Origin: Streptomyces sp. SCL15-4
GTDB taxonomy: Bacteria > Actinomycetota > Actinomycetes > Streptomycetales > Streptomycetaceae
Length of the DNA stretch: 64,000 bases
NCBI RefSeq assembly: GCF_033366695.1
Contig: NZ_JAOBTQ010000001.1
Location: 2,108,001-2,172,000, forward strand
Direction: 5' to 3'
In this document: piece by piece, positions 45,753 through 54,870 of the stretch
Numbering within the stretch: the first letter of the stretch is position 1
Layout: every line of letters begins with the position of its first letter
The notes under the pieces: generated by a model
Told to the model about the DNA's origin: nothing
The model's input: the letters and a program-made list of their open reading frames with translations, nothing else
The model's database searches: none
Position numbers and translations under genes: made by a program

Positions 45753-48643
45753 TCAGTCGGTCATGTTGCCCATCTTCCAGACGGTCATGGACTTGACGAC
45801 ACTGCCTTCGCCGAAGAGGCGCAGGCCGAGGGAGTCCTGGCGGAAGGGGTAGGCCCGGGTCGTGAGGGACTTGTGGTTGTTCGCGTACGCCTCGACCATC
45901 GAGCGGTCGACGAACACGTCGAGCGTCAGGGTGCCGTTGGAGAGAGCCAGCGGGCCCTTGTGGACGCCGAAGTCCGGCTCGGCGCTGGAGTTGTTCCCGG
46001 AGCGCGTCCGGTCGACACCCAGCTGTCCCGCGGGCGCGTCGTAGAACAGGCGGGTCCGTTCCTCGTCGCCGGGGCTGCGGAGCACGTCGAGTCCGAACGT
46101 GCCGGCGGTGCCGCGTTCCATCGTCAGCTTGATGTGCAGCATGTCTCCCTTGATCCCGGCCAGGCGGGTGTTGGCGTCGGCGAGGGAGGCCGGCTCGGCG
46201 ATGTCCAGGAGGGGTGCGCCGGTGTGGAGGCGGGAGACCTCCTCCACGGGGCGGAATCCGAGGTCGCCGTCGGGCCGCATGGACAGTTCGATGGGCAGGC
46301 CCGCGTTGTGGGCCCAGCCGGCGTCGTAGTGGGCGCGTTCGGTGCGACGGTCCTGGGCGATGCTGAAGACGAGGGAGCGTCCCTTGTCGTCCACCGTTCC
46401 GCTGGGGCCGGTGAAGTGGTCGCCGTAGTCCATGAGCCGGGGTTCGGTGGTGTCGGGGGTCCAGCGGCGGGCCTGGGCGTCCCAGGTGCCGACCCAGTAG
46501 TAGACGTACCGGCTGCTGTACTCGCCGGGGCCGGCGGGGAAGGCCGGGTTGACGAGCAGGGCCCGGCGCTCGCGGCCCTGGGCGTCCCTTCCGATGGGCA
46601 GGAAGGTGGGCAGCTCCCAGACCTGTCCGGTCTTGGGATGGGCCGCCACGTCACCGACCATCAGGGGGCCCGAGTAGGTCCAGTCGGTGAGGTTCTTGGA
46701 GGTGTAGAGGAGGGCGGTGCCGCCGATGTCCTTGCCGTCGGTGGTCTGCACGCCCGAGCCCATCAGCTGGAACCAGGTGTCTCCCTCTTTCCAGACGAAG
46801 GGGTCGCGGAAGTCGCCGAAGCGGACCTTGCGTCCGGCACCGACGTTCAGGTCGGCCGTCTGGCTGGTGACGAGGGTGGGGTGCATCTTCCACTCGACGA
46901 GGTCACTGTCGCCGGGGTCGACGGGGCGGGCGAGACCGGTGGCCTGGTTGGGGCGCCGGGAGTCGTCGCCGGCGGTGAACAGCAGGACGGGCACGCCGTT
47001 CTCGTCGAAGGCGGCGTCGCCGGACCAGACCCCGTCGGGGGCCACACTGTCCTCGGTGGGCGCGAGGGCCACGGGCAGGTCGCGCCAGTGGACCAGGTCC
47101 TCGCTCACCGCGTGTCCCCAGCTGATGTTGTGCCAGTAGGGGCCGTGGGAATTGTGCTGGTAGAAGAGGTGGTACTTGCCCTTGTACTGGATGGGGGCGT
47201 GGGGCTCGTTCATCCAGTGGTTCGGGGCGGTGAAGTGATAGCCGGGACGGTAGCGGTCACCGTCGTAGCGCGAACGGTCCATCTCCATGCGGGCCTTGGG
47301 GATGGCGCCGCCCGCGAAGGTCTGCACGTCCCTCTGGTGGCCGGCCGTGACCGATGCCGGGGCGAGGGCACTGTTGTGGATCTTCACCTCGTCGATGAGT
47401 CCGTTGAACATGTTGACGGCGAACGTGCCGTTGATGATGGCGGGCTGGTCGTGACGGCCGATGATCAGGGGAACGTCGGCCTTGGCCAGCCGTGCGCCGG
47501 CAGGGACGGCGGTCTGGGCCACCTGCTCGCCGTCGAGGAAGAGCCTGATGGCTCCCTCGCCCGGGGCGACACGGCTGACAGGTGCGCCCACTTGCCCGCG
47601 GCGAGGGCCGCCTGCTCGGGGACCGTCGTCTCGTACCACGCGTCGCCGGTTCCGATGCCGAACTGCCACCTGCCGTGCCGGCCGACCCCGAGGCAGAAGC
47701 CCCGCTTGGCCGCCTTGTCCTGCTGGTTGACGACAACGGACGGTTTGCCGTCGTCTCCCCACTCGAACGCACGCGGCGCGACCCACGCCTCGACGGTCAG
47801 GCCGTCCGTGGACAACTGCGTCTGCGCCGCGGCGCGGGAGACCCAGGTGGAGTAGCCGTCGAACAGCAGGGCGCCGGAGAGTACGCCGTCGGCCTCGTTC
47901 TTCGGGCGCCAGAGCGGGTCGCTGTCCGGCTTGTACTGCGCGTCGTTGAAGACGTAGCTGATGGGGTCGGCGGCCTGGCTGACCTTCTCCCTGGTCGTGG
48001 TGCCCTTCCCCTCGCTGAAGTCCCAGTGAGCGGCGAGGCCCCTCTGCGAGGGATCGGGCGCGGGGTCGGTGCCGACGCGGACGTCGTCGAGTTTGATGTG
48101 GCCCCAGCCGCCGGTGGCCCTGTCCACGAGGGTGACGCGCACCTGCTCGCCGAGGTGTTCGCGGGCGTCCCAGGTGACACGGCGGTACGCCTCGTCGTCG
48201 GTTCCGGTGGCCTTGTACAGGACGGTTCCGTCGAGTGTGGTCAGGGCGGCGTAGAGGTCGTTCTCGTTCCGGCCGCCGGAGACCAGGGCACTGACCATGC
48301 CGGTGCCGGTCAGGGTGAACGGCTCGGACGTCACCGTCCCGGTGGCAGCGTCACCGCCCGCGTGGAATCCCCACAGGTGGTAAGAGCCCTGCTGGTTGAA
48401 GCAGCAGCCCCAGCCCCAGCCCGGCTCGTCGGTGACCGCCCCGTTGAAGGCGGTTCCCGTGGTGGTCCAGCCACGCAGGTCGCCGGACTCGAAGCCGGGA
48501 TTCGACAGCGCGGTTCCGGCCGCACCGGCGGTCTGTGTCATCAGGGGTGATGTCAGGCCCAGGCATATCGCGAGCGCGAGCAGCAGGCGCAGCAGACTGC
48601 TCCTGGTCGCGGACGCGGGTGTCGCTGGTGCACGGGTTCGCAT
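45753..48643 (-). pseudogene. GH32 fructan hydrolase (levanase/inulinase type) with LamG-like domain, interrupted by a 1-bp frameshift
   Basis: The gene starts at the ATG at 48643 behind GGAGG. It encodes a signal peptide (about 15-45), a CBM-like beta-sandwich with NPGFESGDLRGW, a LamG-like domain and a GH32 propeller plus sandwich. The frame is lost near 47576-47582, inside the LamG-like domain. Upstream reads AGKWAHL and downstream continues RVAPGEGAIRLFLDGEQ in the next frame. The total of 2891 nt is one short of a multiple of three, so a single missing base explains it. GH32 landmarks are WMNEPHAP (Glu where most members have Asp), GDFRDPFVW and WELPTFLP. It is either a recent pseudogene or a sequencing error. 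If intact, it would hydrolyse levan or inulin outside the cell and supply the divergent fructokinase. Confidence 0.85.
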
Positions 48644-48853
48644 ACGAACCTCCGTGGGTGTGGGGTGGAGGTGAACAGGTGGAGCGGGACGCCGGCCCTC
48701 GGCGCGGCACGGTCCGGGGCCGGCACGTATGGGGAGGGTCCGGGGATTCAGGAGCGCCGGACGGGGACGATCGGCGGCCACCAGGCCGTCCCGGCCACCC
48801 CCGAGGGGATCATCCGACCGCCCCGCGCCCTATCTGAGAGGCAGACGGTCACC

Positions 48854-49831
48854 ATGGCCCGACCCGGGTCCCCCCGCGGCGTCGACGTCCTCGGCGAGTG
48901 CGTCGCCGACATCTTCGAGGACCGCGACCGGTCCGATTCCGGCGGACTGGCCCTGCGGGCGCTGGCCGGTGGAGGCCCTGCCAACACCGCCGTCGCCCTC
49001 TCCCGCCTCGGCACCCCCACCCGCTTCCTCGGGCGTCTCTCCAACGACGCCTTCGGCACCCCCTTCCGCGCCCGCCTCAGCGCCTCCGGCGTCGACCTGA
49101 CCGGCAGCGTGACCACCTCCGAGCCCAGCACGCTCGCCGTCGCCGAACTCGACGCGACCGGCCAGGCCGCCTACACCTTCTACGCCGACGGCGCCGCCGA
49201 CTGGCAGTGGACCGACAGCGAACTCGCCGCGACGCGGAACGACGACGCGATCTGCCTGCACACCGGCTCCCTCGCGCTGATCCGCCGGCCCGGCGGCAGC
49301 CGCGTCGAGGAACATCTCGCTCGGGTCCGCGAGCGCGCCACCCTGTCCATCGACCCCAACGTCCGCCCCCTGCTCGTACCGCCCGCCGCCTACCGCGAAC
49401 GGCTGTCCCACTGGTGCGCCGTCGCCGACATCCTCCGCCTCAGCGAAGACGACTGTTCCCTCCTCCTGCCGGAGGCCGGGCTCGACGAGGCGTGCGACAT
49501 CTGGCACGCGGCCGGCGTCCGCCTCGTCGTCATCACCCTCGGCGGCAACGGCGCCCTCGCGTCACTCGACGGCGTGCGCGGCACCGTCACGGCTCCTGCT
49601 GTCACCGTGGTCGACACCGTCGGCGCCGGGGACTCCTTCACCGCCGGCCTCCTCCACCGCCTCGCCGCCCTCGGGCACCTCGGCGGCCGACTCGACACGC
49701 TGACCTTCGACGACGTCACGGACGCCTGCGCGTTCGCCGCCCGCGTCGCCGCCCTGACATGCTCCGTCCCCGGCGCGAACCCGCCCTGGGCGGATCAGAT
49801 GGAGCCGGGGCCGACGTCAGTCAGTTCCTGA
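48854..49831 (+). CDS. PfkB-family carbohydrate kinase, probable fructokinase
   Basis: This 325-residue ribokinase-fold enzyme has the PfkB N-terminal signature around LRALAGGGPANTAVALSRLG and the C-terminal signature VDTVGAGDSFTAGL (about 253-266), which holds the catalytic Asp and the anion hole. The fructokinase assignment rests on the GGPANTA motif and on its position divergent from a GH32 fructan hydrolase. It would phosphorylate fructose released from levan, inulin or sucrose. The ATG at 48854 begins at the fold; a GAGAGG sequence lies somewhat far upstream. The 210-bp gap to the GH32 gene should hold both promoters, but no operator stood out. Confidence 0.85.
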   Translation: MARPGSPRGVDVLGECVADIFEDRDRSDSGGLALRALAGGGPANTAVALSRLGTPTRFLGRLSNDAFGTPFRARLSASGVDLTGSVTTSEPSTLAVAELDATGQAAYTFYADGAADWQWTDSELAATRNDDAICLHTGSLALIRRPGGSRVEEHLARVRERATLSIDPNVRPLLVPPAAYRERLSHWCAVADILRLSEDDCSLLLPEAGLDEACDIWHAAGVRLVVITLGGNGALASLDGVRGTVTAPAVTVVDTVGAGDSFTAGLLHRLAALGHLGGRLDTLTFDDVTDACAFAARVAALTCSVPGANPPWADQMEPGPTSVSS

Positions 49832-49847
49832 CGCGACGAACGGGCCG

Positions 49848-49906
49848 ATGCCGCCGCACCCCGCCCGACGTGCTGCTCGGCGGGTCAGGGAGGGGTGCGG
49901 CGGCAT
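49848..49906 (+). terminator. Hairpin after the fructokinase gene
   Basis: Perfect 15-bp arms (49848-49862 and 49892-49906) enclose a 29-base GC-rich loop. It lies 16 bp past the fructokinase stop and also downstream of the convergent SRPBCC gene. From 49907 to 50120 I see no gene. Confidence 0.7.
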
Positions 49907-50120
49907 GTCTGGCAAGGTCGCGTCGCCGGCGGCACTTCGCCGGGCACCGGCTCGCGGCAGGAAGTGGGAGTACTTCCGCGGCGTGGACCCGGGGCCGGAG
50001 TGCCCCAGCCGCGTCCGGGACTCCGCCCGGACCCATGTGCCGAGCGGGCGGTTGACACACATGGAGCAGGTCATGGCGGCCGCGGTGAGTCCCACCGGCC
50101 GGTCCCCGTCCGGTTCGCGG

Positions 50121-50702
50121 CTACCCGGCCGCCCGGGTCTCCGCTTCGCGCTTGAGGTTGCCGACCCAGTTGTGCAGGGAGTTGTCGAGCGCGGCCTGCA
50201 GGGCTGCCTGGTCGGCGAGGACCGGAGCGCCCGCCCAGGACTCCTCGGTGTGGACGAGGACGCCGTTCCTGGTCGGGGTGAAGGTCCACACGTGGACGGC
50301 GGTGATGCCCTGGGCCGGACCGCCCCAGGCCAGGCGCTTGCCGTAGTCGGCCTGCCTGACGGTGGAGGTGATGTCCAGCCCCTCGGTGCTCCAGCGGAAG
50401 ACCGAGCCGGGACGCAGGCGGCCTGGAGTGTCCTTGACCACGACGTCCACGTCCGGCTGCCACGACGGCCAGTTCGCGACGTCTGTCTGCGCCTTCCAGA
50501 CCGTGTGGAGCGGCGCGTGGATCAGGATGCTGTCACGGGTGATCACCGGCGCGCTCTCGTCGATGCGCACATCGGCGGTGTGCCGGGTGGTGGCGGTGGT
50601 CCTGGCCGGGCCCTCATCGGTGAGGGCGGCGGCGGTGCCGGTTGCGGCAAGGACGAGCGTAGTGGTCAGGACGGCGGACTTGGCCGCGGTGGTGACGCGC
50701 AT
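50121..50702 (-). CDS. Exported SRPBCC-fold (polyketide cyclase/dehydrase-like) protein
   Basis: This 193-residue protein begins with a signal sequence (MRVTTAAKSAVLTTTLVLAATGTAAA). The rest is an SRPBCC/START-like ligand-binding fold: ILIHAPLHTVWKAQTDVANWPSWQPDV opens the domain (landmarks HAPLHTVWKAQTD and WPSWQPDV), and VHVWTFTPTRNGVLVHTEESW supplies the central strands (landmark VHTEESW). Such domains bind hydrophobic small molecules. No catalytic residue can be assigned. Secretion is unusual for the fold. The ATG at 50702 is the start. The 283 bp to the next gene hold nothing I can identify. Confidence 0.8.
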   Translation of the reverse strand: MRVTTAAKSAVLTTTLVLAATGTAAALTDEGPARTTATTRHTADVRIDESAPVITRDSILIHAPLHTVWKAQTDVANWPSWQPDVDVVVKDTPGRLRPGSVFRWSTEGLDITSTVRQADYGKRLAWGGPAQGITAVHVWTFTPTRNGVLVHTEESWAGAPVLADQAALQAALDNSLHNWVGNLKREAETRAAG

Positions 50703-50985
50703 GATGGTGGCCTTGGGAAGGGGTTCGAGGAACCGTTGCGGAGTGGGCGGCAGGGCGGAGGTTCGAGGGAGAGGGACGGCGCCGAGCGGACGTCCCGGGC
50801 AGCCGGCGCAGCCGTCAGCCGCTCGGCTCGCGCGCGGTTCCCGACGCCGGGTCCCCGGTGCTCATCGGTGCCCATCACCGTGAAGGCGGCGGCAACGTCC
50901 ATGCGGTGGATCGGATGAGCCCGGCGCCTGGGTGTGGTCGCCGTTCCGGCGGCGGGATGCGTGTGTGACGGCTCCGCGCGATGTG

Positions 50986-52017
50986 TCAGGCGCGCAGGAC
51001 GACCTTTCCGGCGACGGTGCCGGACTCGGCCAGCCGCATCGCTTCGGCGGCCTGGGCGAGGGGCAGTTCGGCGGCGATCCGAGCGGTGATCTCACCCCGG
51101 CGCAGCGCTTCGAAGACCTCGGTGAGGTCGTCGCGCAGCCGGGCCCGGAAGCGGTCGCGGTTCAGGGCGCGGCCGGCCCAGACGTTGAAGAAGTAGGCGT
51201 GGCGGCGGTTGGGCAGGGTGTTCCAGAGCCAGACCCGGGCCAGCAGCTTGAGGACGGGCCACTGCTTGGAACCCTCGTCGTCGCGGGTGGCGGCGGTGCC
51301 GTAGGAGACGAGCGTGCCGCCGGGGGCGAGCAGGCTCCAGGAGTCGGCGATGCCGCGGCCGCCGACGTGGTCGAAGACGGCGTCCACACCGCGCGGGGCG
51401 AGTTCACGGACGCGGACGGGGATGTTCTCCGTGCGGTAGTCGACCGGGGTCACGCCCTGCTCCCGCAGCGCGGCGTGGTGACGTGCGGAGGCGGTGCCGA
51501 TCACCTGCGCGCCCGCGGCCCGGGCGAGCTGGACCAGGACGGACCCCACGCCTCCGTTGGCGCCGTGCACCACAACGGTCTGACCGGCGCGCACCCGGGC
51601 CTTGCGGTGCAGCATCTGCCAGGCCGTGATGCCGTTGATCACCACGGTCTCCGCTTCCGCGGCGCCGATCCCGTCGGGGACGGGCACCAGGTCGGCGGCG
51701 TCGAGGACCACGTGGCTGGCCCAGCCGCCGACCTTCAGCAGCGCGGCCACCCGGGTGCCGGCCAGGCCCGCGTCGACCCCCTCGCCGGTCGCCGCCACGG
51801 TGCCGACCAGGTCGTAGCCGGGGACGAACGGGAAGGGCGGCTGGTCAAAGTAGCGGCCGCGGCGCATCTGCTGTTCCGCGAAGGAGACACCGGTGGCTTC
51901 CATACGGACGACGACCTGGCCCGGGCCGGCGGTCGGGACGGCCCCGTGCCGCACCTCGAGCCCCTCCGGCTCGACCTTGCCCGGCAGCACGACCTCGACC
52001 ATCGCTGCGGTGTTCAT
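50986..52017 (-). CDS. Medium-chain dehydrogenase/reductase, quinone oxidoreductase-like
   Basis: This 343-residue protein has a GroES-like N-terminal domain (FVPGYDLVGTV) and a Rossmann domain with VHGANGGVGSVLVQLARAAGA (about 150-170). It lacks the cysteine and histidine zinc ligands of alcohol dehydrogenases. It therefore belongs to the zinc-free NADPH:quinone oxidoreductase/enoyl reductase branch. The C-terminal region with WLWNTLPNRRHAYFFNVW is a variable substrate cap. The substrate is unknown. The ATG at 52017 is the start. A short palindrome (52072-52081) lies about 55 bp upstream, typical of a TetR- or MarR-type operator. Confidence 0.85.
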   Translation of the reverse strand: MNTAAMVEVVLPGKVEPEGLEVRHGAVPTAGPGQVVVRMEATGVSFAEQQMRRGRYFDQPPFPFVPGYDLVGTVAATGEGVDAGLAGTRVAALLKVGGWASHVVLDAADLVPVPDGIGAAEAETVVINGITAWQMLHRKARVRAGQTVVVHGANGGVGSVLVQLARAAGAQVIGTASARHHAALREQGVTPVDYRTENIPVRVRELAPRGVDAVFDHVGGRGIADSWSLLAPGGTLVSYGTAATRDDEGSKQWPVLKLLARVWLWNTLPNRRHAYFFNVWAGRALNRDRFRARLRDDLTEVFEALRRGEITARIAAELPLAQAAEAMRLAESGTVAGKVVLRA

Positions 52018-52071
52018 GACGACCTCCCTCGACTCGCACCACCCTCGTTACTGGCTGGCGCTTTCGTTAGA

Positions 52072-52081
52072 AGTTATAACT
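52072..52081 (-). promoter_or_regulatory. AGTTATAACT palindrome upstream of the quinone-oxidoreductase-like gene
   Basis: A perfect 10-bp AT-rich palindrome lies 55 bp upstream of the start codon, in a locally AT-rich stretch that is rare in this genome. It is a plausible operator or -10 region. Confidence 0.4.
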
Positions 52082-52179
52082 CAAACGGCGAGTGATGGTC
52101 AAGAACGTTCGTAACAGGGTCTAACAGGAGTGGCTGTGCGCCGGGCGAGTTCGTGCGCACGCGGCGTCGGTACGGCTCC

Positions 52180-52400
52180 GCGCCGGGAGCACCTCGTCGG
52201 CCTCGACGGCGATGCGCGTCGTGGGGTGGCGGGTGCGCGGTGTGCCGTCCTCGGAGAGGATCACGATGTCTCCGAGCATCTTCTCGACGGCCTCGCCGCC
52301 CGCGACCGGTGCGCCGCTTCCGGGGAACACGGCGTCGGCGAAGTCACCGCTGTCCACCCACCTTCGCGCAGGCGCGATCAGGTTGACCGCGGCGTTCGTG
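52180..52400 (-). pseudogene. Remnant of an NTF2-like/SnoaL-family protein
   Basis: The minus strand reads VNLIAPARRWVDSGDFADAVFPGSGAP, then GGEAVEKMLGDIVILSEDGTPRTRHPTTRIAVEADE. This aligns by eye to the middle of SnoaL-like proteins (NLIARYA..VD.GDF....FADA.F...G, then EDGTPRTKHVTTN). The N-terminal helix has decayed, the segment between GDF and FADA is shortened, and the C-terminal half is replaced by unrelated sequence. No start codon with a ribosome-binding site is present. The ends are approximate. Confidence 0.6.
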
Positions 52401-52499
52401 TGTACGGGACGGGGGCCGGCGCGGTACGGCCGTGGCCGGCGTGCGGGAACTGCTCACGCCGGCCACGGCCGGTGGTTCAGGGGTGCTCGGGGACGGGGG

Positions 52500-53105
52500 T
52501 CAGAACGTCACGTCCGAGCAGGCGTAGAACGCGTTGCCCGTGTCGGCGATGGTCCACACGCCGAGGATGACGTGGTGGCCGCTCAGCCCGGTCGGCAGGG
52601 TGCCGCTGTGGCTGAGGGTGGCCGGCGGCTGCTTGCCGCCATAGGGGACCGTCAGGAACGGGGTCGTGTTCAGGTCGGCGCGCGTCAGGGCGTGACCCTG
52701 GTTCCAGCCCTGCTTGGTGACGTAGTACCGGAAGTCGGTCGTCGCGTGCCGCGCCTCGAACTGCCAGCGGAAGGTGTAGCTCTGACCGCCGGTGACCTTC
52801 GTGGTGGGCCACTCCGTGCCCTTGGGGGTGCGGGCGCCGTCGAGCTGGCCGAACCGGGTCTCGCCGCCGGAGCAGAGCTGCCCGTCCGCCGGTCCGCCCG
52901 CAGGGAAGCCCTTGGGGCCCTCGACGCTCTGCGGTTCCCACTGGATCTCGCCGCAGCCCCTGACCGTGCCGTCGGCGCACAGCAGTTGCCTGCTGACGGG
53001 GAGGTCGGTGTAGCCGTGTCCGCTGGCACCGCCGGCGGACAGGGCGAAGGCTCCGGCGGTGGTGAGGCCTAAGACGGCCGCGTACAACTTGGCCTTGGTG
53101 CGCAT
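52500..53105 (-). CDS. Chitin-active lytic polysaccharide monooxygenase (AA10, chitin-binding protein)
   Basis: This 201-residue secreted protein has a signal peptide that ends at GGASG, leaving His30 (HGYTDLP) as the first mature residue. With His120 in FEARHATTDF this forms the copper histidine brace of AA10 LPMOs, which oxidatively cleave crystalline chitin. Single-domain AA10 proteins of this length are the Streptomyces CHB type. The ATG at 53105 starts the signal. A perfect DasR palindrome lies 50 bp upstream, which matches induction by GlcNAc. It is downstream of the GH1 gene on the same strand, but the DasR site implies its own promoter. Confidence 0.93.
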   Translation of the reverse strand: MRTKAKLYAAVLGLTTAGAFALSAGGASGHGYTDLPVSRQLLCADGTVRGCGEIQWEPQSVEGPKGFPAGGPADGQLCSGGETRFGQLDGARTPKGTEWPTTKVTGGQSYTFRWQFEARHATTDFRYYVTKQGWNQGHALTRADLNTTPFLTVPYGGKQPPATLSHSGTLPTGLSGHHVILGVWTIADTGNAFYACSDVTF

Positions 53106-53154
53106 GTAGCCGCTCCTCGGAACGTGGGGAGTTCGGTGAGCTGAACCGTGCGTG

Positions 53155-53168
53155 TTGGTCTAGACCAA
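53155..53168 (-). promoter_or_regulatory. DasR binding site (dre) of the LPMO gene
   Basis: TTGGTCTAGACCAA is a perfect 14-bp palindrome. It contains the invariant core TGGTCTAGACCA of the DasR consensus ACTGGTCTAGACCACT. It lies 50 bp upstream of the LPMO start. Confidence 0.85.
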
Positions 53169-53261
53169 GCCCAGGCTATTGCGGTTGGTGGGACATGTCC
53201 ATACCAATGGACGCCGGTCCGTCGCGCCTCCGTCACCCGCTCCGCGTCCGCGGCGGTCACC

Positions 53262-54638
53262 TCACGCCTGCGCCGCGATCACGGCGCGGTACCAGTGGTA
53301 GCTGTCCTTGGGAACGCGCCGCTGAGTGGCGTAGTCGACGTGCACGAGACCGAACCGCTTCCCGTAGCCGTACGACCATTCGAAGTTGTCGAGCAAGGAC
53401 CACACGTAATAGCCCCGCACGTCGACGCCCTCCGCGCGCGCCGCGGCGACCGCCCTGAGGTGGCCGTCCAGGTAGGAGATCCTGTCGGCGTCGTGGACGG
53501 TCCCGCCGGCGTCCGGCACGTCCTCCTCCGCGGAGCCGTTCTCCGTGATGTGGACCGGCGGCAGCGCGTCGCCGTAGCGCTCCCTCAGCTCCACCAGGAG
53601 GTCGCGCAGGGTGTCCGGCGCGACCGGCCAGCCCATGGCCGTATGCCTGGCCTCCGGCATGCCGGCCCCCTCGAAACGGTTGTCGTCCGCCGTACGGGTG
53701 CGGGGGTCCGCGTCGCGGTACGGCGCGTCCCTGACGACGGAGGGGGTGTAGTAGTTGATGCCGAGGAAGTCCAGGGGCGCGGAGATGACGTCCAGGTCCC
53801 CGTCGCGGCGGAAGGTCTGCCGGCGGACGAGCTCCTCCCAGGTGTCGTCCTCGGACCGCGGATAGCGCCCGCCGAGCAGCGGCTCGGTCCAGATCAGGTT
53901 GCGCTGGGTCTCGGCGCGCAGGGCCGCGGCCACGTCCCGGGGGTCGTCGGTGGCGGGCAGGACGCGGTCGAGGTTGAGCGCGATCCCGGTCTCCCGGGCG
54001 CCCGCTCCGCGCAGGACCGGCACGGCCAGCCCGTGCGCCAGGAGCAGATGGTGCGCGGCGGCCAGGGCCGGGGTCCCGGCGCGGACACCGGGAGCGTGCA
54101 CGCCGTTCGCGTATCCCAGGAAGGCGCTGCACCACGGCTCGTTGAGGGTGATCCACCGGGGCACGCGGTCGGCGAGCGCGTCGGCGACCAGCCGCGCGTA
54201 GTCGGCGAACCGGTGCGCGGTGTCCCGGTCGCGCCAGCCTCCCCTGTCCTCCAGCTCCTGCGGCAGGTCCCAGTGGTAGAGCGTCACGGCGGGCTCGACG
54301 CCGGCGTCCAGCAGAGCGTCGACCAGGCGGTCGTAGAAGGCCAGACCCGCCGCGTTCGCCGGGCCGGAGCCGGCCGGCTGCACCCGTGGCCAGCTCACCG
54401 AGAACCGGTACGACCGCACGCCCAGCCGCTTCAGCAGGGCGATGTCCTCCGGGTAGCGGCGGTAGTGGTCGCACGCCGTGTCACCGGTGTCTCCCCCGGC
54501 CACCGCCCCGGGGCGCCGCGCGAACGTGTCCCATATGGAGGACCCTCGGCCGTCCTCGCGGGTGGCGCCCTCGATCTGGAAGGCCGCCGTGGCCGCGCCG
54601 AAGACGAAATCGGGAGGGAAGGCGGGAAAGTCGCTCAC
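53262..54638 (-). CDS. GH1 beta-glycosidase (beta-glucosidase/beta-mannosidase type)
   Basis: This 458-residue TIM-barrel enzyme is full length for GH1. The acid/base Glu167 lies in ITLNEPW and the nucleophile Glu366 in HITENGSA. The N-terminal FPPDFVFGAATAAFQIEGA is the family signature. There is no signal peptide, so it hydrolyses imported disaccharides in the cytoplasm. Its position in a mannan cluster and behind an AAACCGGTTT operator suggests beta-mannosides or glucomannan oligosaccharides as substrates, but GH1 specificity is broad. The GTG at 54638 starts at the signature. It is divergent from manA. Confidence 0.92.
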   Translation of the reverse strand: MSDFPAFPPDFVFGAATAAFQIEGATREDGRGSSIWDTFARRPGAVAGGDTGDTACDHYRRYPEDIALLKRLGVRSYRFSVSWPRVQPAGSGPANAAGLAFYDRLVDALLDAGVEPAVTLYHWDLPQELEDRGGWRDRDTAHRFADYARLVADALADRVPRWITLNEPWCSAFLGYANGVHAPGVRAGTPALAAAHHLLLAHGLAVPVLRGAGARETGIALNLDRVLPATDDPRDVAAALRAETQRNLIWTEPLLGGRYPRSEDDTWEELVRRQTFRRDGDLDVISAPLDFLGINYYTPSVVRDAPYRDADPRTRTADDNRFEGAGMPEARHTAMGWPVAPDTLRDLLVELRERYGDALPPVHITENGSAEEDVPDAGGTVHDADRISYLDGHLRAVAAARAEGVDVRGYYVWSLLDNFEWSYGYGKRFGLVHVDYATQRRVPKDSYHWYRAVIAAQA

Positions 54639-54679
54639 GGGAGACCTGCCATCTGTCGTCGGCGGTTGCGGCCAGAAGC

Positions 54680-54765
54680 TTGGTTGAGTAAACCGGTTTT
54701 GTAAAGCTGAACAGGGAAAGATTGAGTGATACCTCCGGTAATTTACTAAACAAAGACTCAACCAA
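54680..54765. promoter_or_regulatory. Divergent GH1/manA promoter region with AAACCGGTTT and a long-range inverted repeat
   Basis: The perfect palindrome AAACCGGTTT occupies 54690-54699. It is flanked by TTGGTTGAGT (54680-54689), whose exact inverse ACTCAACCAA recurs at 54756-54765. The region therefore has two mirror-image halves about 76 bp apart, one towards each gene. This suits a dimer or tetramer of the LacI regulator controlling both promoters, possibly by looping. Confidence 0.65.
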
Positions 54766-54870
54766 CGTCCTCATCTGGACATCGTTGTCAGGCGCCGGGC
54801 AGAGTGGCCGTCCGCGGAGATCCGTCCGCACCCCGCCGGCCTCCCTCCGCCCGAAAGGAACCACCACTCC

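Noticed and set aside
49907..50100. A small minus-strand protein with a CSMC motif
   Set aside because: There is no ribosome-binding site, it overlaps the terminator region, and I recognise no family.
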